NCBI RefSeq assembly: GCF_010748935.1 | Contig: NZ_CP048796.1 | Location: 3,909,001-3,973,000, forward strand | Direction of reading: 5' to 3' | Origin: Providencia vermicola | GTDB taxonomy: Bacteria; Pseudomonadota; Gammaproteobacteria; Enterobacterales; Enterobacteriaceae | Length of the DNA stretch: 64,000 bases | In this document: piece by piece, positions 1 through 8,909 of the stretch | Layout: each line of letters begins with the position of its first letter | Numbering within the stretch: position 1 is the stretch's first letter | The notes under the pieces: generated by a model | Told to the model about the DNA's origin: nothing | The model's database searches: none | Seen by the model: the letters and a program-made list of their open reading frames with translations, nothing else | Program-made: the position numbers and the translations under genes

Positions 1-624
1 TGTGCTAACGCTATTGAAGCGATAAGTGTTATTCATAAAAAGAAGCCCGATGTCGTCTTTCTTGATATCCAAATGCCTCGTATCACAGGCCTTGAGATGG
101 TTCGCATGCTTGACCCTGAGGATAGGCCGTATATCGTCTTTTTAACGGCCTTTAATCAGTTTGCTATACAAGCTTTTGAAGAACATGCCTTTGATTATTT
201 ATTAAAGCCATTAGAAAGCGAAAGGCTGAATAAAACCCTGAATCGACTACGTCAAGGTAAGCAGAAGCAAGACCTTGACGTTCTTAGCGATCATGAACCT
301 CTAAAGTTTATTCCATGTACAGGACATAGCCGTATTTGGCTGATGAAATTAGATGAAGTTCAATATGTCACTTCACGCATGAGTGGCGTTTATGTGATGA
401 GCACCCAAGGACAAGAAGGCTTTACTGAACTCACCTTAAGAACCTTAGAATTACGCACACCATTAGTTCGTTGTCATCGTCAATATTTAGTCAACATGAC
501 GCAGTTAAGTGAAATTTTGTTTGGTGATAATGGTCAAGCAGAGCTAGTCTTAAGCTCAGGGGAGCACATTCCTGTAAGCCGCCGCTATTTAAAGCCGTTA
601 AAAGAAGCACTTGGATTAATTTAA
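1..624 (+). CDS. btsR: LytTR response regulator BtsR/YehT, 5' end outside window
   Basis: The frame is open from base 1, so about 207 residues are visible; family members have about 239, so roughly 30 residues are missing at the left edge. The receiver-domain phosphorylation site is in [13 protein letters not shown] (visible residues about 21-33), followed by the LTAF switch region and the YLLKP lysine. The C-terminal half is a LytTR DNA-binding domain with [16 protein letters not shown] and CHRQYLVN, and it ends in [14 protein letters not shown]. This matches E. coli BtsR closely. BtsR is the regulator partner of the pyruvate-sensing kinase BtsS and controls the transporter gene btsT. A btsS gene would be expected upstream, outside the window. 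Family assignment is strong; partner and target are known for the E. coli family only. Confidence 0.9.
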   Translation, partial: CANAIEAISVIHKKKPDVVFLDIQMPRITGLEMVRMLDPEDRPYIVFLTAFNQFAIQAFEEHAFDYLLKPLESERLNKTLNRLRQGKQKQDLDVLSDHEPLKFIPCTGHSRIWLMKLDEVQYVTSRMSGVYVMSTQGQEGFTELTLRTLELRTPLVRCHRQYLVNMTQLSEILFGDNGQAELVLSSGEHIPVSRRYLKPLKEALGLI

Positions 625-634
625 TGACTTTAAA

Positions 635-712
635 TGATACCAATTGCAGCTAGGCTGATTAATGCGAGTAAGCCTAGCCATTAACGCTGTAACCTGAAAT
701 ATGACGAATATA
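635..712. repeat. Short palindromic repeat, ERIC-type terminal sequence
   Basis: A 78-bp element lies between the btsR stop codon and the ribosome binding site of the next gene. It carries internal inverted arms (GCAGCTAGGCT near 645-656 and AGCCTAGC near 671-678). Its right end, read on the minus strand, matches about 24 of 28 bases of the end of the repeat at 6835-6958 (TATA-TCGTCATATTTC then GTT-CAGCG). It looks like a shortened member of the same family. Confidence 0.6.
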
Positions 713-726
713 TAGGGAGATCACAC

Positions 727-1101
727 ATGGCTGACTTCTACTTACAGCTTCGAACCAACTCAATGACCTTAAAAAACTTAGAGACTCATGAGGAATACAC
801 CGCTGAAGGGGAATTCTCATCGTCTCGGTTAATTATTGGGGATTTCTACGTTGCACAAAGCCTTCTAGTACAACTTATTGATGCCATGAAACTCAATGTT
901 CGGCTTCCTTTAACGACTCATCACCGTATTGTGATACAGGCCTTAGAAAAAAATGAAGGTGGACTCAGTCCCGTTGAAGTCAGGCTATTAGAAGAAATTA
1001 CGGTTGCAGCGTTTAATCATAAACTCAAAAAAGTGATTGTCAGCCATGACGAGTTACCCATGCCACAAAGGCAAGCGGAAGAGTTATTAGAAAACAACTA
1101 G
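727..1101 (+). CDS. Uncharacterised 124-residue protein, weak MreB-like pattern
   Basis: The ATG follows a good ribosome binding site (GGGAG at 715-719). The product is a small soluble protein with no signal peptide, membrane segment or cysteine. I do not recognise it with certainty. Residues about 33-107 (RLIIGDFYVAQSLL, HHRIVI, SPVEVRLLEE, KKVIVSHDELPM) follow the order and spacing of a segment of actin-like MreB (IADFFVTEKML, RVLVCVP, VERRAIRE, REVFLIEEPM). The nucleotide-binding motifs that flank this segment in MreB are absent. It may be a degenerate or domesticated subdomain, or the likeness may be chance. It ends about 150 bp before a two-way terminator shared with deaD and seems to be a single-gene unit. 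Confidence 0.7.
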   Translation: MADFYLQLRTNSMTLKNLETHEEYTAEGEFSSSRLIIGDFYVAQSLLVQLIDAMKLNVRLPLTTHHRIVIQALEKNEGGLSPVEVRLLEEITVAAFNHKLKKVIVSHDELPMPQRQAEELLENN

Positions 1102-1251
1102 TAGTAAAACCTATTGTTATCCACTTACTGCGTATACCCATTCACGCATAAGCACCAAAGTAGCCATCCACAAGGAAGAGTGACCGCTTGGCTGTGTCTT
1201 AATCCGCAACACAATATAGAAAGCGATTGTTGCGACGATAGATTGAAATAA

Positions 1252-1290
1252 TAAAAAAACCCGCAATCCAATGGAAAGCGGGTTTTTAGA
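1252..1290. terminator. Bidirectional terminator between the 124-aa gene and deaD
   Basis: Arms AACCCGC (1258-1264) and GCGGGTT (1278-1284) are flanked by an A-run on the left and a T-run on the right, so it can act on both convergent transcripts. Confidence 0.85.
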
Positions 1291-1338
1291 TCTTACCGAT
1301 AACGTTTTACACTAAGAACTCGGTAAATGCGTGACTAA

Positions 1339-3270
1339 TTACGCATTATGGCTAGCGCTACGACGACGCGGTGAGGCGGTATTGTGGTCTTCATTGCGAC
1401 CACGTGGACCGTTGCTATTACCGCGATCACGGTTACCACCACGGCGGTTACCCCCCGCATTATCACGATCACCACCACGGCGGTTTCCACCATCACGATC
1501 GTGACGACGACCCGCACCGAAACCACCTTCATTGCCACCATCACGACGTGGACCACCACGACGCTCACGGCGCTCAAATGGTTGTGCATCACCAATCAAT
1601 TGCATTTGTGTTGGTTTGTTCAGAATGCGCGCACGGCTTAAATGCGTTAATACGTCAGTCGGCATGCCTTTTGGTAATTCAATCGTCGAGTGAGTCCCGT
1701 ACAACTTGATATTACCGATATAACGGCTGCTGATATCGGCTTCGTTAGCAATCGCACCAACGATGTGACGAACTTCCACACCATCATCGCGACCCACTTC
1801 GATACGATACATTTCCATATCACCAACATCACGGCGTTCACGACGACCGCCGCGATCACCACGTTCTGCACGCTCGAAACCATTACCATTACGGTCACGA
1901 CGACGGTCATCACGGTCATTGAATTCACGACGTGGACGACGTGGTGCATCAGGTGGCAGGATCAGCGCACGCTCACCTTGTGCCATTTTCAGTAGTGCTG
2001 CTGCTAATGTTTCCATATCAACATCTTCTGACGGTGACAGTTTTTTCAGCAGTGCACGGTATTGATCTAAGTCGCTGCTTTCAAATTGCTGTTGAATTTT
2101 CTCAGCAAATTTCGCCTGACGACGTTCACTCAGCAATTGAGAATCTGGCAGCTCAACTTCTGGGATCGTCAGTTTCATCGTACGTTCAACGTTACGCAGC
2201 AAGCGGCGTTCACGGTTCTCAACGAACAGTAATGCGCGACCAGCACGGCCTGCACGACCTGTACGACCGATACGGTGAACATAAGATTCTGCATCCATAG
2301 GGATGTCGTAGTTAACAACTAAACTAATACGATCAACGTCAAGGCCACGCGCCGCAACATCTGTTGCGATCAGAATATCTAAACGACCGTCTTTTAAACG
2401 TTCCAGAGTCTGCTCACGCAGTGCTTGGTTCATATCACCATTCAGTGCCGCACTGTTATAGCCATTACGCTCAAGGGCTTCAGCCACTTCTAGCGTTGCG
2501 TTCTTAGTACGAACAAAGATGATTGCCGCATCAAAGTCTTCTGCTTCCAAGAAACGAACCAACGCTTCATTTTTACGCATACCGTAAACAGTCCAATAAC
2601 TTTGAGCAATATCTGGACGTGTTGTAATACTAGCCTGAATGCGAATTTCTTTAGGCTCTTTCATGAAACGACGTGTAATACGACGAATCGGTTCTGGCAT
2701 CGTTGCAGAGAACAGTGCTGTTTGATGTTCTGCTGGGATTTGGCTCATGATGTTTTCTACATCTTCAATAAAGCCCATACGCAGCATTTCATCAGCTTCA
2801 TCCAATACTAAACCTTTCAGTTTAGACAGGTCTAAAGTACCACGCTTCAGGTGGTCAAGTAGACGACCTGGTGTACCAACAACCACTTGTGGTCCTTGGC
2901 GTAGAGCACGCAACTGAACGTCATAACGTTGACCGCCATACAGGGCAACAACGTTAACGCGGCTCATGTGTTTAGAAAAATCGCTCATCGCTTCAGCAAC
3001 CTGCACCGCCAACTCACGCGTTGGTGCTAGGACTAAAATTTGCGGAGCTTTTAAATCAGGGTCAATGTTATGGAGCAGTGGCAGACTGAATGCAGCGGTT
3101 TTACCACTACCCGTCTGAGCCATACCCAGCACATCATTACCATCCATCAACAATGGGATACATTGTTTTTGGATTGGCGAAGGTTTTTCATATCCCAGGT
3201 CGTTTAGTGCAGTCAAAATAGACGCTGATAAACCTAAATCAGCGAAAGAGATATCAGTCTCGGTGGTCAT
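1339..3270 (-). CDS. deaD: ATP-dependent RNA helicase DeaD (CsdA)
   Basis: DEAD-box helicase that unwinds RNA during 50S assembly and cold-shock mRNA decay. From the chosen start MTTETDIS (643 residues; the frame is open five codons further) the Q-motif is near residues 30-35, motif I AQTGSGKT at 51-58, DEAD near 160, SAT near 190 and [11 protein letters not shown] near 335. A DbpA-type RNA-binding domain ([19 protein letters not shown]) follows near 485-560. The tail is an Arg/Gly/Asn-rich low-complexity stretch that differs from E. coli while keeping the charge pattern. It sits downstream of nlpI and pnp on the same strand, the usual enterobacterial order. Confidence 0.97.
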   Translation of the reverse strand: MTTETDISFADLGLSASILTALNDLGYEKPSPIQKQCIPLLMDGNDVLGMAQTGSGKTAAFSLPLLHNIDPDLKAPQILVLAPTRELAVQVAEAMSDFSKHMSRVNVVALYGGQRYDVQLRALRQGPQVVVGTPGRLLDHLKRGTLDLSKLKGLVLDEADEMLRMGFIEDVENIMSQIPAEHQTALFSATMPEPIRRITRRFMKEPKEIRIQASITTRPDIAQSYWTVYGMRKNEALVRFLEAEDFDAAIIFVRTKNATLEVAEALERNGYNSAALNGDMNQALREQTLERLKDGRLDILIATDVAARGLDVDRISLVVNYDIPMDAESYVHRIGRTGRAGRAGRALLFVENRERRLLRNVERTMKLTIPEVELPDSQLLSERRQAKFAEKIQQQFESSDLDQYRALLKKLSPSEDVDMETLAAALLKMAQGERALILPPDAPRRPRREFNDRDDRRRDRNGNGFERAERGDRGGRRERRDVGDMEMYRIEVGRDDGVEVRHIVGAIANEADISSRYIGNIKLYGTHSTIELPKGMPTDVLTHLSRARILNKPTQMQLIGDAQPFERRERRGGPRRDGGNEGGFGAGRRHDRDGGNRRGGDRDNAGGNRRGGNRDRGNSNGPRGRNEDHNTASPRRRSASHNA

Positions 3271-3439
3271 GTAAAGGTGCCTCATACTTAATGGCGGCCA
3301 GTTTACATAACCGTGCGAAATTCATTTCGGTCATTTTCATTTAAAATGTGAACTGGCTCAAATTGTGTTATTAAACGAACAAATAGGCCGTCACCCCGAA
3401 GGATGATGACTCAAAAAATAATCATGAAATGTTCGTCAG

Positions 3440-4357
3440 CTATTGCTGGCCCGATTCTAAAAGGTCGTCTTGTTCTTGGCCTAACAGCGCCAATTCCAAC
3501 AATGCATAGCGGTGTTCAACAAAGCTGTGGGCGTTGTTAGCCACCGTCAGTTTGAATAACGCAGTTGCGCTATCCTTATCCCCCAGACTTAGGTAATGCT
3601 TACCTAAATAGAAGTTAGTTTCACTGAGATGCTCAGCGAGCGAAGTGTTATCCGCAGAAGTTTCTTTCAAACGCGCCATCAATGTGTTCTCACTGATATT
3701 GCCTAGATAAAACTCTACGATATTCCAGCCCCATAGCCCTTTCTCCGCGCTGTTATAACGAGCAGCCAGGTTATCCTGTGCTACACGCGGGTCTATGTCT
3801 TTCTCTACTAGATAAAGCCATAGTGTACGAAAAGGATCATTTGGATCTATCTGATAATACGCCAGCAGATCATCCTGCGCTAATTTGTATCGGCCACCGT
3901 AATATAATGCGATGCCACGATTCATACGCGCGAAATTGTAAGTTGGATCAAGCTCTAATACAGAATCAAACGCTTCATAGGCGGCATCATAGTTGCCAGC
4001 CTGCGTAAAATATATTCCTAAAAAGTTAAAGATTTCAGGAATATCGGGACGAATAGCTAACGCTGTTGAAAAATCATTGCGCGCTAACGCCCTCAAACCG
4101 AGACTATCATACAACACTCCGCGCTCATATAAAAGCTGGGCGTATTCATCATCGGTCAAAGATCGGCTCGCAAGGATTTGTTCCATACGAGCCAATATTA
4201 CTTCTTGTTGTAGTGAAGGTTGCAGAGGAACAGCAAATACCTCGTTTTTACGCCAATCTTTGTTACTGCATCCAAGGAGCACAAAAAAGATAAGCGCAGA
4301 GACCCCGCGAGTTAACGCGTTTAAGCCCCTAAACCGAAGACAGATACTGTTCAGCAT
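3440..4357 (-). CDS. nlpI: Lipoprotein NlpI, TPR adaptor
   Basis: Outer-membrane lipoprotein of 305 residues that acts as a scaffold for the protease Prc and peptidoglycan hydrolases. The signal peptide ends in FFVLLGC, giving lipidated Cys30; the leader is about 11 residues longer than in E. coli (Cys19), but the ATG has an AAGGA site nine bases upstream and no later start fits. Tetratricopeptide repeats run through the body ([17 protein letters not shown]-like blocks, [37 protein letters not shown]). It lies 78 bp after pnp on the same strand, as in E. coli, and is probably co-transcribed with it. Confidence 0.96.
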   Translation of the reverse strand: MLNSICLRFRGLNALTRGVSALIFFVLLGCSNKDWRKNEVFAVPLQPSLQQEVILARMEQILASRSLTDDEYAQLLYERGVLYDSLGLRALARNDFSTALAIRPDIPEIFNFLGIYFTQAGNYDAAYEAFDSVLELDPTYNFARMNRGIALYYGGRYKLAQDDLLAYYQIDPNDPFRTLWLYLVEKDIDPRVAQDNLAARYNSAEKGLWGWNIVEFYLGNISENTLMARLKETSADNTSLAEHLSETNFYLGKHYLSLGDKDSATALFKLTVANNAHSFVEHRYALLELALLGQEQDDLLESGQQ

Positions 4358-4400
4358 ACTCCGTCCTTACATTACCACTGTGTCAGCAAATTATGGCTAT

Positions 4401-4421
4401 GCGCCCTAAAACATAGGGCGC
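4401..4421. other. Perfect hairpin between pnp and nlpI
   Basis: GCGCCCTA (4401-4408) and TAGGGCGC (4414-4421) pair perfectly around a 5-base loop. There is no T-run on the minus side, so it is more likely an mRNA-processing or stabilising structure in the pnp-nlpI transcript than a terminator. Confidence 0.6.
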
Positions 4422-4435
4422 TGTTCAGATTCAGC

Positions 4436-6559
4436 CTATTCTGCTGAGTCCTGCTGCTGTGCTGGAGTTTCTTCAGTCGCGACAGCTTCTTTCATGCTCA
4501 GGCGGATACGGCCTTGACGGTCGATTTCCAATACCTTAACAGGAACTTCTTGACCCATTTGCAGATAGTCAGTCACTTTCTCAACACGCTTGTCCGCGAT
4601 TTGAGAAATGTGAACCAAACCTTCTTTACCGCCACCGATAGCAACAAATGCTCCGAAATCAACAATACGAGTCACTTTACCTTGGTAAATACGACCCACT
4701 TCAACTTCAGCGGTAATTTCTTCAATACGACGAATAGCTTCTTTCGCTTTTAGACCGTCGGTCGCGGCGATCTTCACTGTACCGTCATCTTCGATTTCGA
4801 TGGTTGTCCCCGTTTCTTCTGTCAGTGCACGGATCACAGAACCACCTTTACCGATAACATCTTTAATCTTGTCCGGATTAATACGAATAGTATAAATACG
4901 CGGAGCAAATTCAGAGATCTCTTCGCGAGGACTGTTAATCGCTTGTTCCATTGTCCCTAAAATATGCAGACGAGCACCTTTTGCTTGGTTCAATGCCACT
5001 TGCATGATTTCGCGAGTGATACCTTCAATTTTGATGTCCATTTGCAGTGCGCTGATACCATCACGGCTACCCGCCACTTTAAAGTCCATATCACCCAAGT
5101 GGTCTTCATCACCTAGGATATCGGACAGAACAACAAAATCATCACCTTCTTTCACGAGACCCATTGCAATACCAGCAACAGCCGCTTTAATTGGTACGCC
5201 AGCATCCATCAGAGCCAACGAAGCACCACAAACTGACGCCATTGATGATGAACCATTTGATTCAGTGATTTCTGATACCACACGAACAGTATATGGGAAG
5301 TCAGCATGGTCAGGCATAACAGCCAATACACCACGTTTTGCTAAACGACCATGACCAATTTCACGGCGCTTAGGTGAACCTACCATGCCCGTTTCACCGA
5401 CAGAATATGGAGGGAAATTATAATGGAACAAGAAACGATCAGTATATTCGCCCATTAACTGGTCAATAACCTGTGCATCACGCTCAGTACCCAATGTTGC
5501 GGTAACCAGAGCCTGAGTTTCACCACGTGTAAACAGGGCGGAACCATGGGTACGAGGTAGAACACCCGTACGCACGTCGAGAGCACGCACCATGTCTTTC
5601 TCACGACCATCGATACGTGGCTCACCACGAATAACACGGCTACGAACAACTTGTTTTTCTAAGTTAGCCAAAATTTCAGCAACTTCAGCGACATCAACGT
5701 TTTCGTCTTCAGCAACGATAGCAGCGGTCACTTCTTCTTTAATCAAGTCAACTTGCGCATAACGCTCTTGTTTTTCAGTAATGCGGTATGCGTCGCCCAT
5801 ACGGCTTTCAGCCAGTGCAGCCACTTTATCACGCAGAGCTTGGTTAACTGGCTCTGGTTGCCAATCCCATTTTTCTTTGCCTGCTTCTTTAACTAATTCG
5901 TTAATCTCTTTAATGACAACTTGTTGTTGGTCATGACCAAAAACAACAGCACCTAGCATTTGCTCTTCGCTTAACAGCTCTGCTTCTGATTCAACCATCA
6001 GAACAGCACCTTCAGTGCCCGCAACAACTAAGTCGAGACGGCTTGATTTCAGCTCATCTGCTGTTGGGTTCAGAACATATTGATCATTAATGAAACCAAC
6101 ACGTGCCGCACCAATTGGACCATTGAAAGGAACGCCGGACAAGGCCAGTGCAGCTGAAGCACCAATCATAGCGACGATATCAGGGTTAACTTGAGGGTTA
6201 ACTGAAACAACCGTTGCAATGATTTGGATTTCGTTGAGGAAACCTTCTGGGAACAGAGGACGTAGAGGACGGTCAATCAAACGAGCGATCAGTGTTTCGC
6301 CTTCGCCTGGGCGACCTTCACGACGGAAAAAGCTACCCGGGATACGACCTGCCGCATAAGAGCGCTCTTGATAGTTAACCGTCAGAGGGAAGAAATCCTG
6401 ACCTTCTTTAACTTTTTTCTGAGCAACCGCAGTAACAAATACTGCTGTATCATCCATATTTACCATCACAGCCGCCGTCGCTTGACGCGCGATCATGCCA
6501 GTTTCGATGGATACAGTATGCTGACCGTATTGAAATTTACGAACAATAGGATTTAACAA
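4436..6559 (-). CDS. pnp: Polynucleotide phosphorylase (PNPase)
   Basis: Phosphorolytic 3'-5' exoribonuclease and degradosome component, 707 residues (E. coli 711). It has two RNase PH-type cores: the first with [11 protein letters not shown] and [10 protein letters not shown], the second with GEDE-like [17 protein letters not shown] ([11 protein letters not shown], near 560) and S1 ([13 protein letters not shown], near 620) domains follow. I place the start at a TTG giving MLNPIVRKF, with AAAGGGTGAT eight bases upstream. The frame is open 15 codons further, but those residues have no family match; my recollection is that E. coli pnp also uses UUG. A folded leader upstream fits the known RNase III/PNPase autoregulation. 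Confidence 0.97.
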   Translation of the reverse strand: MLNPIVRKFQYGQHTVSIETGMIARQATAAVMVNMDDTAVFVTAVAQKKVKEGQDFFPLTVNYQERSYAAGRIPGSFFRREGRPGEGETLIARLIDRPLRPLFPEGFLNEIQIIATVVSVNPQVNPDIVAMIGASAALALSGVPFNGPIGAARVGFINDQYVLNPTADELKSSRLDLVVAGTEGAVLMVESEAELLSEEQMLGAVVFGHDQQQVVIKEINELVKEAGKEKWDWQPEPVNQALRDKVAALAESRMGDAYRITEKQERYAQVDLIKEEVTAAIVAEDENVDVAEVAEILANLEKQVVRSRVIRGEPRIDGREKDMVRALDVRTGVLPRTHGSALFTRGETQALVTATLGTERDAQVIDQLMGEYTDRFLFHYNFPPYSVGETGMVGSPKRREIGHGRLAKRGVLAVMPDHADFPYTVRVVSEITESNGSSSMASVCGASLALMDAGVPIKAAVAGIAMGLVKEGDDFVVLSDILGDEDHLGDMDFKVAGSRDGISALQMDIKIEGITREIMQVALNQAKGARLHILGTMEQAINSPREEISEFAPRIYTIRINPDKIKDVIGKGGSVIRALTEETGTTIEIEDDGTVKIAATDGLKAKEAIRRIEEITAEVEVGRIYQGKVTRIVDFGAFVAIGGGKEGLVHISQIADKRVEKVTDYLQMGQEVPVKVLEIDRQGRIRLSMKEAVATEETPAQQQDSAE

Positions 6560-6634
6560 AATATCACCCTTTATTTTAGGCCACCTGAGCTTCTCTAGTG
6601 GCATTGGCTTTCTCTTCCTACTACAGCCTCGCGA

Positions 6635-6677
6635 CTAATGAGAACACTGATGTTCATATAATCAATGTTCTCATTAG
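6635..6677 (-). promoter_or_regulatory. pnp leader stem-loop, likely RNase III site
   Basis: A perfect 12-bp inverted repeat (CTAATGAGAACA at 6635-6646, TGTTCTCATTAG at 6666-6677), extended by CGCG on both sides, lies about 75 bp upstream of the pnp start. In E. coli a long leader hairpin at this place is cut by RNase III, after which PNPase represses its own mRNA. Position and shape support the same role; the cut site itself is inferred. Confidence 0.8.
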
Positions 6678-6790
6678 CCGCGCGAATCGGTGTAGCTGAA
6701 GAGGCGTTAATAAAACAATTAATTAGGAACTATAGCTTAGCATTTAAGTTAAGTATAATTCGAGTACTACTTCAACTTTATGTATAACTT

Positions 6791-6820
6791 TTAGAAGAAA
6801 AGGGGCCATTTGGCCCCTTT
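6791..6820 (-). terminator. rpsO terminator
   Basis: GGGGCC (6802-6807) and GGCCCC (6812-6817) form a stem. Read on the minus strand it is followed by TTTTCTTCT. It lies 140 bp after the rpsO stop codon because a repeat element intervenes. Confidence 0.85.
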
Positions 6821-6834
6821 CCACTGAAACTGAC

Positions 6835-6958
6835 TATAGTCGTCATATTTCGAGTTGCAGCGATGTTAACTAGGCTAATTTAAGCTAGCCACATAACTCT
6901 GCGCCTAGCCTTTCAATTCACTTATTGACTAGCTGCACCTAGAATTATTTAGAGTATA
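6835..6958. repeat. Palindromic ERIC-like element after rpsO
   Basis: A 124-bp element whose ends are inverted copies of the type TATA...TTC-AG-TGCAGC: TCGAGTTGCAGCG near 6850-6862 on the left, and TATACTC-TAAATAATTC read from the right end. The central part lacks the classical ERIC core but holds TAGGCTAA/CTAGCC arms. It starts two bases after the rpsO stop codon and ends before the rpsO terminator, so it is transcribed with rpsO. Confidence 0.7.
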
Positions 6959-6960
6959 GA

Positions 6961-7230
6961 TTAGCGACGCAGACCCAGACGCTCGATCAGAGCTGTGTAA
7001 CGTGCGATATCTTTACCTTTCAGGTAAGCTTGCAATCTACGACGCTGAGCAACCATACGCAGCAGACCACGACGGCTGTGGTGATCTTTTTTGTGCTCTG
7101 AAAAGTGGCTTTGCAGGTGGTTGATTTGCGCAGTTAACAGTGCGATTTGCACTTCACTTGAACCAGTGTCGTTAGCATCGCGGCCGAATTCAGCAACGAT
7201 TTTTGCTTTCGCTTCAGTACTTAGAGACAT
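6961..7230 (-). CDS. rpsO: 30S ribosomal protein uS15
   Basis: Primary 16S rRNA-binding protein of the 30S platform, 89 residues from [12 protein letters not shown], the same length as in E. coli. [15 protein letters not shown] and the C-terminal IERLGLRR are diagnostic. The frame is open four codons further, but the GGAG site at 7236-7239 decides the later ATG. The ribosome-binding region (GGAGTTTATTATG followed by TCTCTAAG) closely resembles the E. coli rpsO operator, where S15 traps the ribosome on a pseudoknot, so autoregulation is likely. Order truB-rpsO-pnp is conserved. Confidence 0.98.
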   Translation of the reverse strand: MSLSTEAKAKIVAEFGRDANDTGSSEVQIALLTAQINHLQSHFSEHKKDHHSRRGLLRMVAQRRRLQAYLKGKDIARYTALIERLGLRR

Positions 7231-7294
7231 AATAAACTCCAAATGTATAAATGTATGTAATGAGACCCAATCTCTAATTTAGTATCTCACAGAT

Positions 7295-7347
7295 TAAGCG
7301 CCGCTATTCTACGCTGCTTGTAGCAGCAAAGCAATAAGCGCCGCTAT
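7295..7347 (-). promoter_or_regulatory. truB-rpsO leader with direct repeat and hairpin
   Basis: The 13-mer TAAGCGCCGCTAT occurs at 7295-7307 and again at 7335-7347. Between them is a short hairpin, GCTGCT-TGT-AGCAGC (7313-7327). The block sits just after the truB stop codon and ahead of rpsO. It may be an RNA-processing or attenuation structure; its role is not known. Confidence 0.45.
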
Positions 7348-7352
7348 GCAGA

Positions 7353-8297
7353 TTATTCATTTTCGACAACTAAACGCCGTGGGGCAATTCGTAGGTCTTC
7401 ACTGATTAATGCGATACCAATAAAACGCTGCGCTGCACCACAAGTAATACGTACCATTGTACCTTCGGCAAGTTGACCGATATCCGCCCTGACCGGCTGG
7501 CCTTGCTTGAAATAAGCGGCCGTTTCGTCGGTCAAATTAATGACTGGAAAATGAATAACCGCGGTATCCATTGGTAGCAATAAAGGATCAAGTAACGACT
7601 CGAAAGTGCCTTCACCCTCATCAACCTTCGCTCTTAGTTCGGCGAGTTGCTCCAATGTAACCATACGTTCGTATGGATAATTGGCGACTTGAACTCGACG
7701 CAAATAAATCACATGAGCACCACAGCCTAACATTTCACCTAAATCATCTATAATTGTCCGAATATAGGTGCCTTTAGAGCAGTGAATTTCCAGCTCAAGT
7801 TCATTATTCTCTAAACGAAGAAATTGCAACTCATAAACCGTTATCGGACGGGCTTCTCGTTCAACAGTGATCCCTTTTCGTGCATATTCATACAATGGAC
7901 GCCCCTGATGTTTCAATGCCGAGTACATAGAGGGCACTTGTAAGGTATCACCACGATAATGCGCTAATGCAGCGTCCAGCTGAGCCTGTGTAAACTCAAC
8001 ATCGCGCTCACTAATAATTTCACCATGAGAATCAGACGTATCCGTACGTTGACCCAACCGTGCAATCACACGATAGCGCTTATCTGAATCGAGTAAAAAT
8101 TGAGAAAATTTGGTTGCTTCACCGAGACAAACAGGGAGCATCCCTGTTGCAAGTGGATCTAACGCACCCGTGTGACCCGCTTTATTTGCATTGAAGAAGC
8201 GCCGCACTTTTTGCAGCGCATCATTTGAAGAAATATCCGTGGGTTTATCCAGCAGCAAAACGCCATGTATATCACGGCCGCTACGACGACGCCCCAT
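7353..8297 (-). CDS. truB: tRNA pseudouridine-55 synthase TruB
   Basis: Makes pseudouridine 55 in the T-loop of all tRNAs and also acts as a tRNA chaperone. The product has 314 residues, exactly the E. coli length. Motif [15 protein letters not shown] is near residue 18, the catalytic Asp is in [14 protein letters not shown] near 48, and the KGTYIRTI motif is near 175. A PUA-like C-terminal domain ends the protein. The ATG overlaps the last base of the rbfA stop codon (TAATG), so translation of the two is probably coupled. Confidence 0.98.
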   Translation of the reverse strand: MGRRRSGRDIHGVLLLDKPTDISSNDALQKVRRFFNANKAGHTGALDPLATGMLPVCLGEATKFSQFLLDSDKRYRVIARLGQRTDTSDSHGEIISERDVEFTQAQLDAALAHYRGDTLQVPSMYSALKHQGRPLYEYARKGITVEREARPITVYELQFLRLENNELELEIHCSKGTYIRTIIDDLGEMLGCGAHVIYLRRVQVANYPYERMVTLEQLAELRAKVDEGEGTFESLLDPLLLPMDTAVIHFPVINLTDETAAYFKQGQPVRADIGQLAEGTMVRITCGAAQRFIGIALISEDLRIAPRRLVVENE

Positions 8298-8707
8298 TAT
8301 TTTTCCTCTTTACTATCCGCATCCGCACGACGCATTTCATCATTGCGAATCACATTCGAAACTAAGTTAGACATACGCATACCATCAACCAGTGAGCTAT
8401 CGTAAGAAAACGTTAACTCAGGAATAACACGTAAGCGCATCGCTTTACCTAGCAAAGAACGAATAAAACCTGAGGCTTCATTCAGAGCTTTAATGCCATC
8501 TTGCACCATTTGAGATTCATGCTCTTCATGAGAGATATTAAGGAAGGTAACAAACACCTTGCCATACGCTAAATCTCTTGAGAGCTCAACACCTGAAACC
8601 GTTGCCATTCCAATGCGGGGATCTTTAACTTCACGCTGCAAGATAATCGCAATTTCTTTTTGCATTTCTTGTGCTACGCGCTGAGAACGACTAAATTCTC
8701 TTGCCAT
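8297..8707 (-). CDS. rbfA: Ribosome-binding factor A
   Basis: A small KH-like protein that matures the 16S rRNA 5' end on the 30S subunit and matters most in the cold. It has 136 residues from [18 protein letters not shown] (E. coli 133). The frame is open 17 codons further, but those residues have no family match and AGGAGATATAACG precedes the chosen [24 protein letters not shown] and the MRVIPELTF strand are the family signatures. It lies in the nusA-infB-rbfA-truB series and its stop overlaps the truB start. Confidence 0.97.
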   Translation of the reverse strand: MAREFSRSQRVAQEMQKEIAIILQREVKDPRIGMATVSGVELSRDLAYGKVFVTFLNISHEEHESQMVQDGIKALNEASGFIRSLLGKAMRLRVIPELTFSYDSSLVDGMRMSNLVSNVIRNDEMRRADADSKEEK

Positions 8708-8756
8708 CGTTATATCTCCTGACATTAAGGGGGGCATAAGCCCCCCAAATATACTC

Positions 8757-8878
8757 ATCCTACTTTTAAGATGCCGTGTTGTTGACTACGCTGATTCGTC
8801 CTAATCACATACCGATGTATCTTCTTAAGCACTCATTCACTTGTCGCCTAACGGCATCCTAAATGATTTAGAATAAAT
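8757..8878. repeat. Diverged ERIC element between infB and rbfA
   Basis: Terminal inverted copies TAAGATGCCGT (8767-8777) and ACGGCATCCTA (8851-8861) enclose a core (TCACATACCGATGTATC, then CACTCATTCACTTGTCGCC) that follows the ERIC consensus around the CATAC/GTATG palindrome. It lies in the transcribed gap of the operon and would fold as RNA. Confidence 0.75.
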
Positions 8879-8909
8879 ATTAATCTGTAATTACAGTATA
8901 TCAAAGAAA

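Noticed and set aside
1335-1995. Several overlapping frames rich in Val, His or Thr
   Set aside because: They arise from the low-complexity Arg/Gly/Asp codons of the deaD tail read in other frames.
3271-3285. Upstream start for deaD (five extra codons)
   Set aside because: The extra residues are not conserved in the family; the MTTETD start fits the E. coli N-terminus better.
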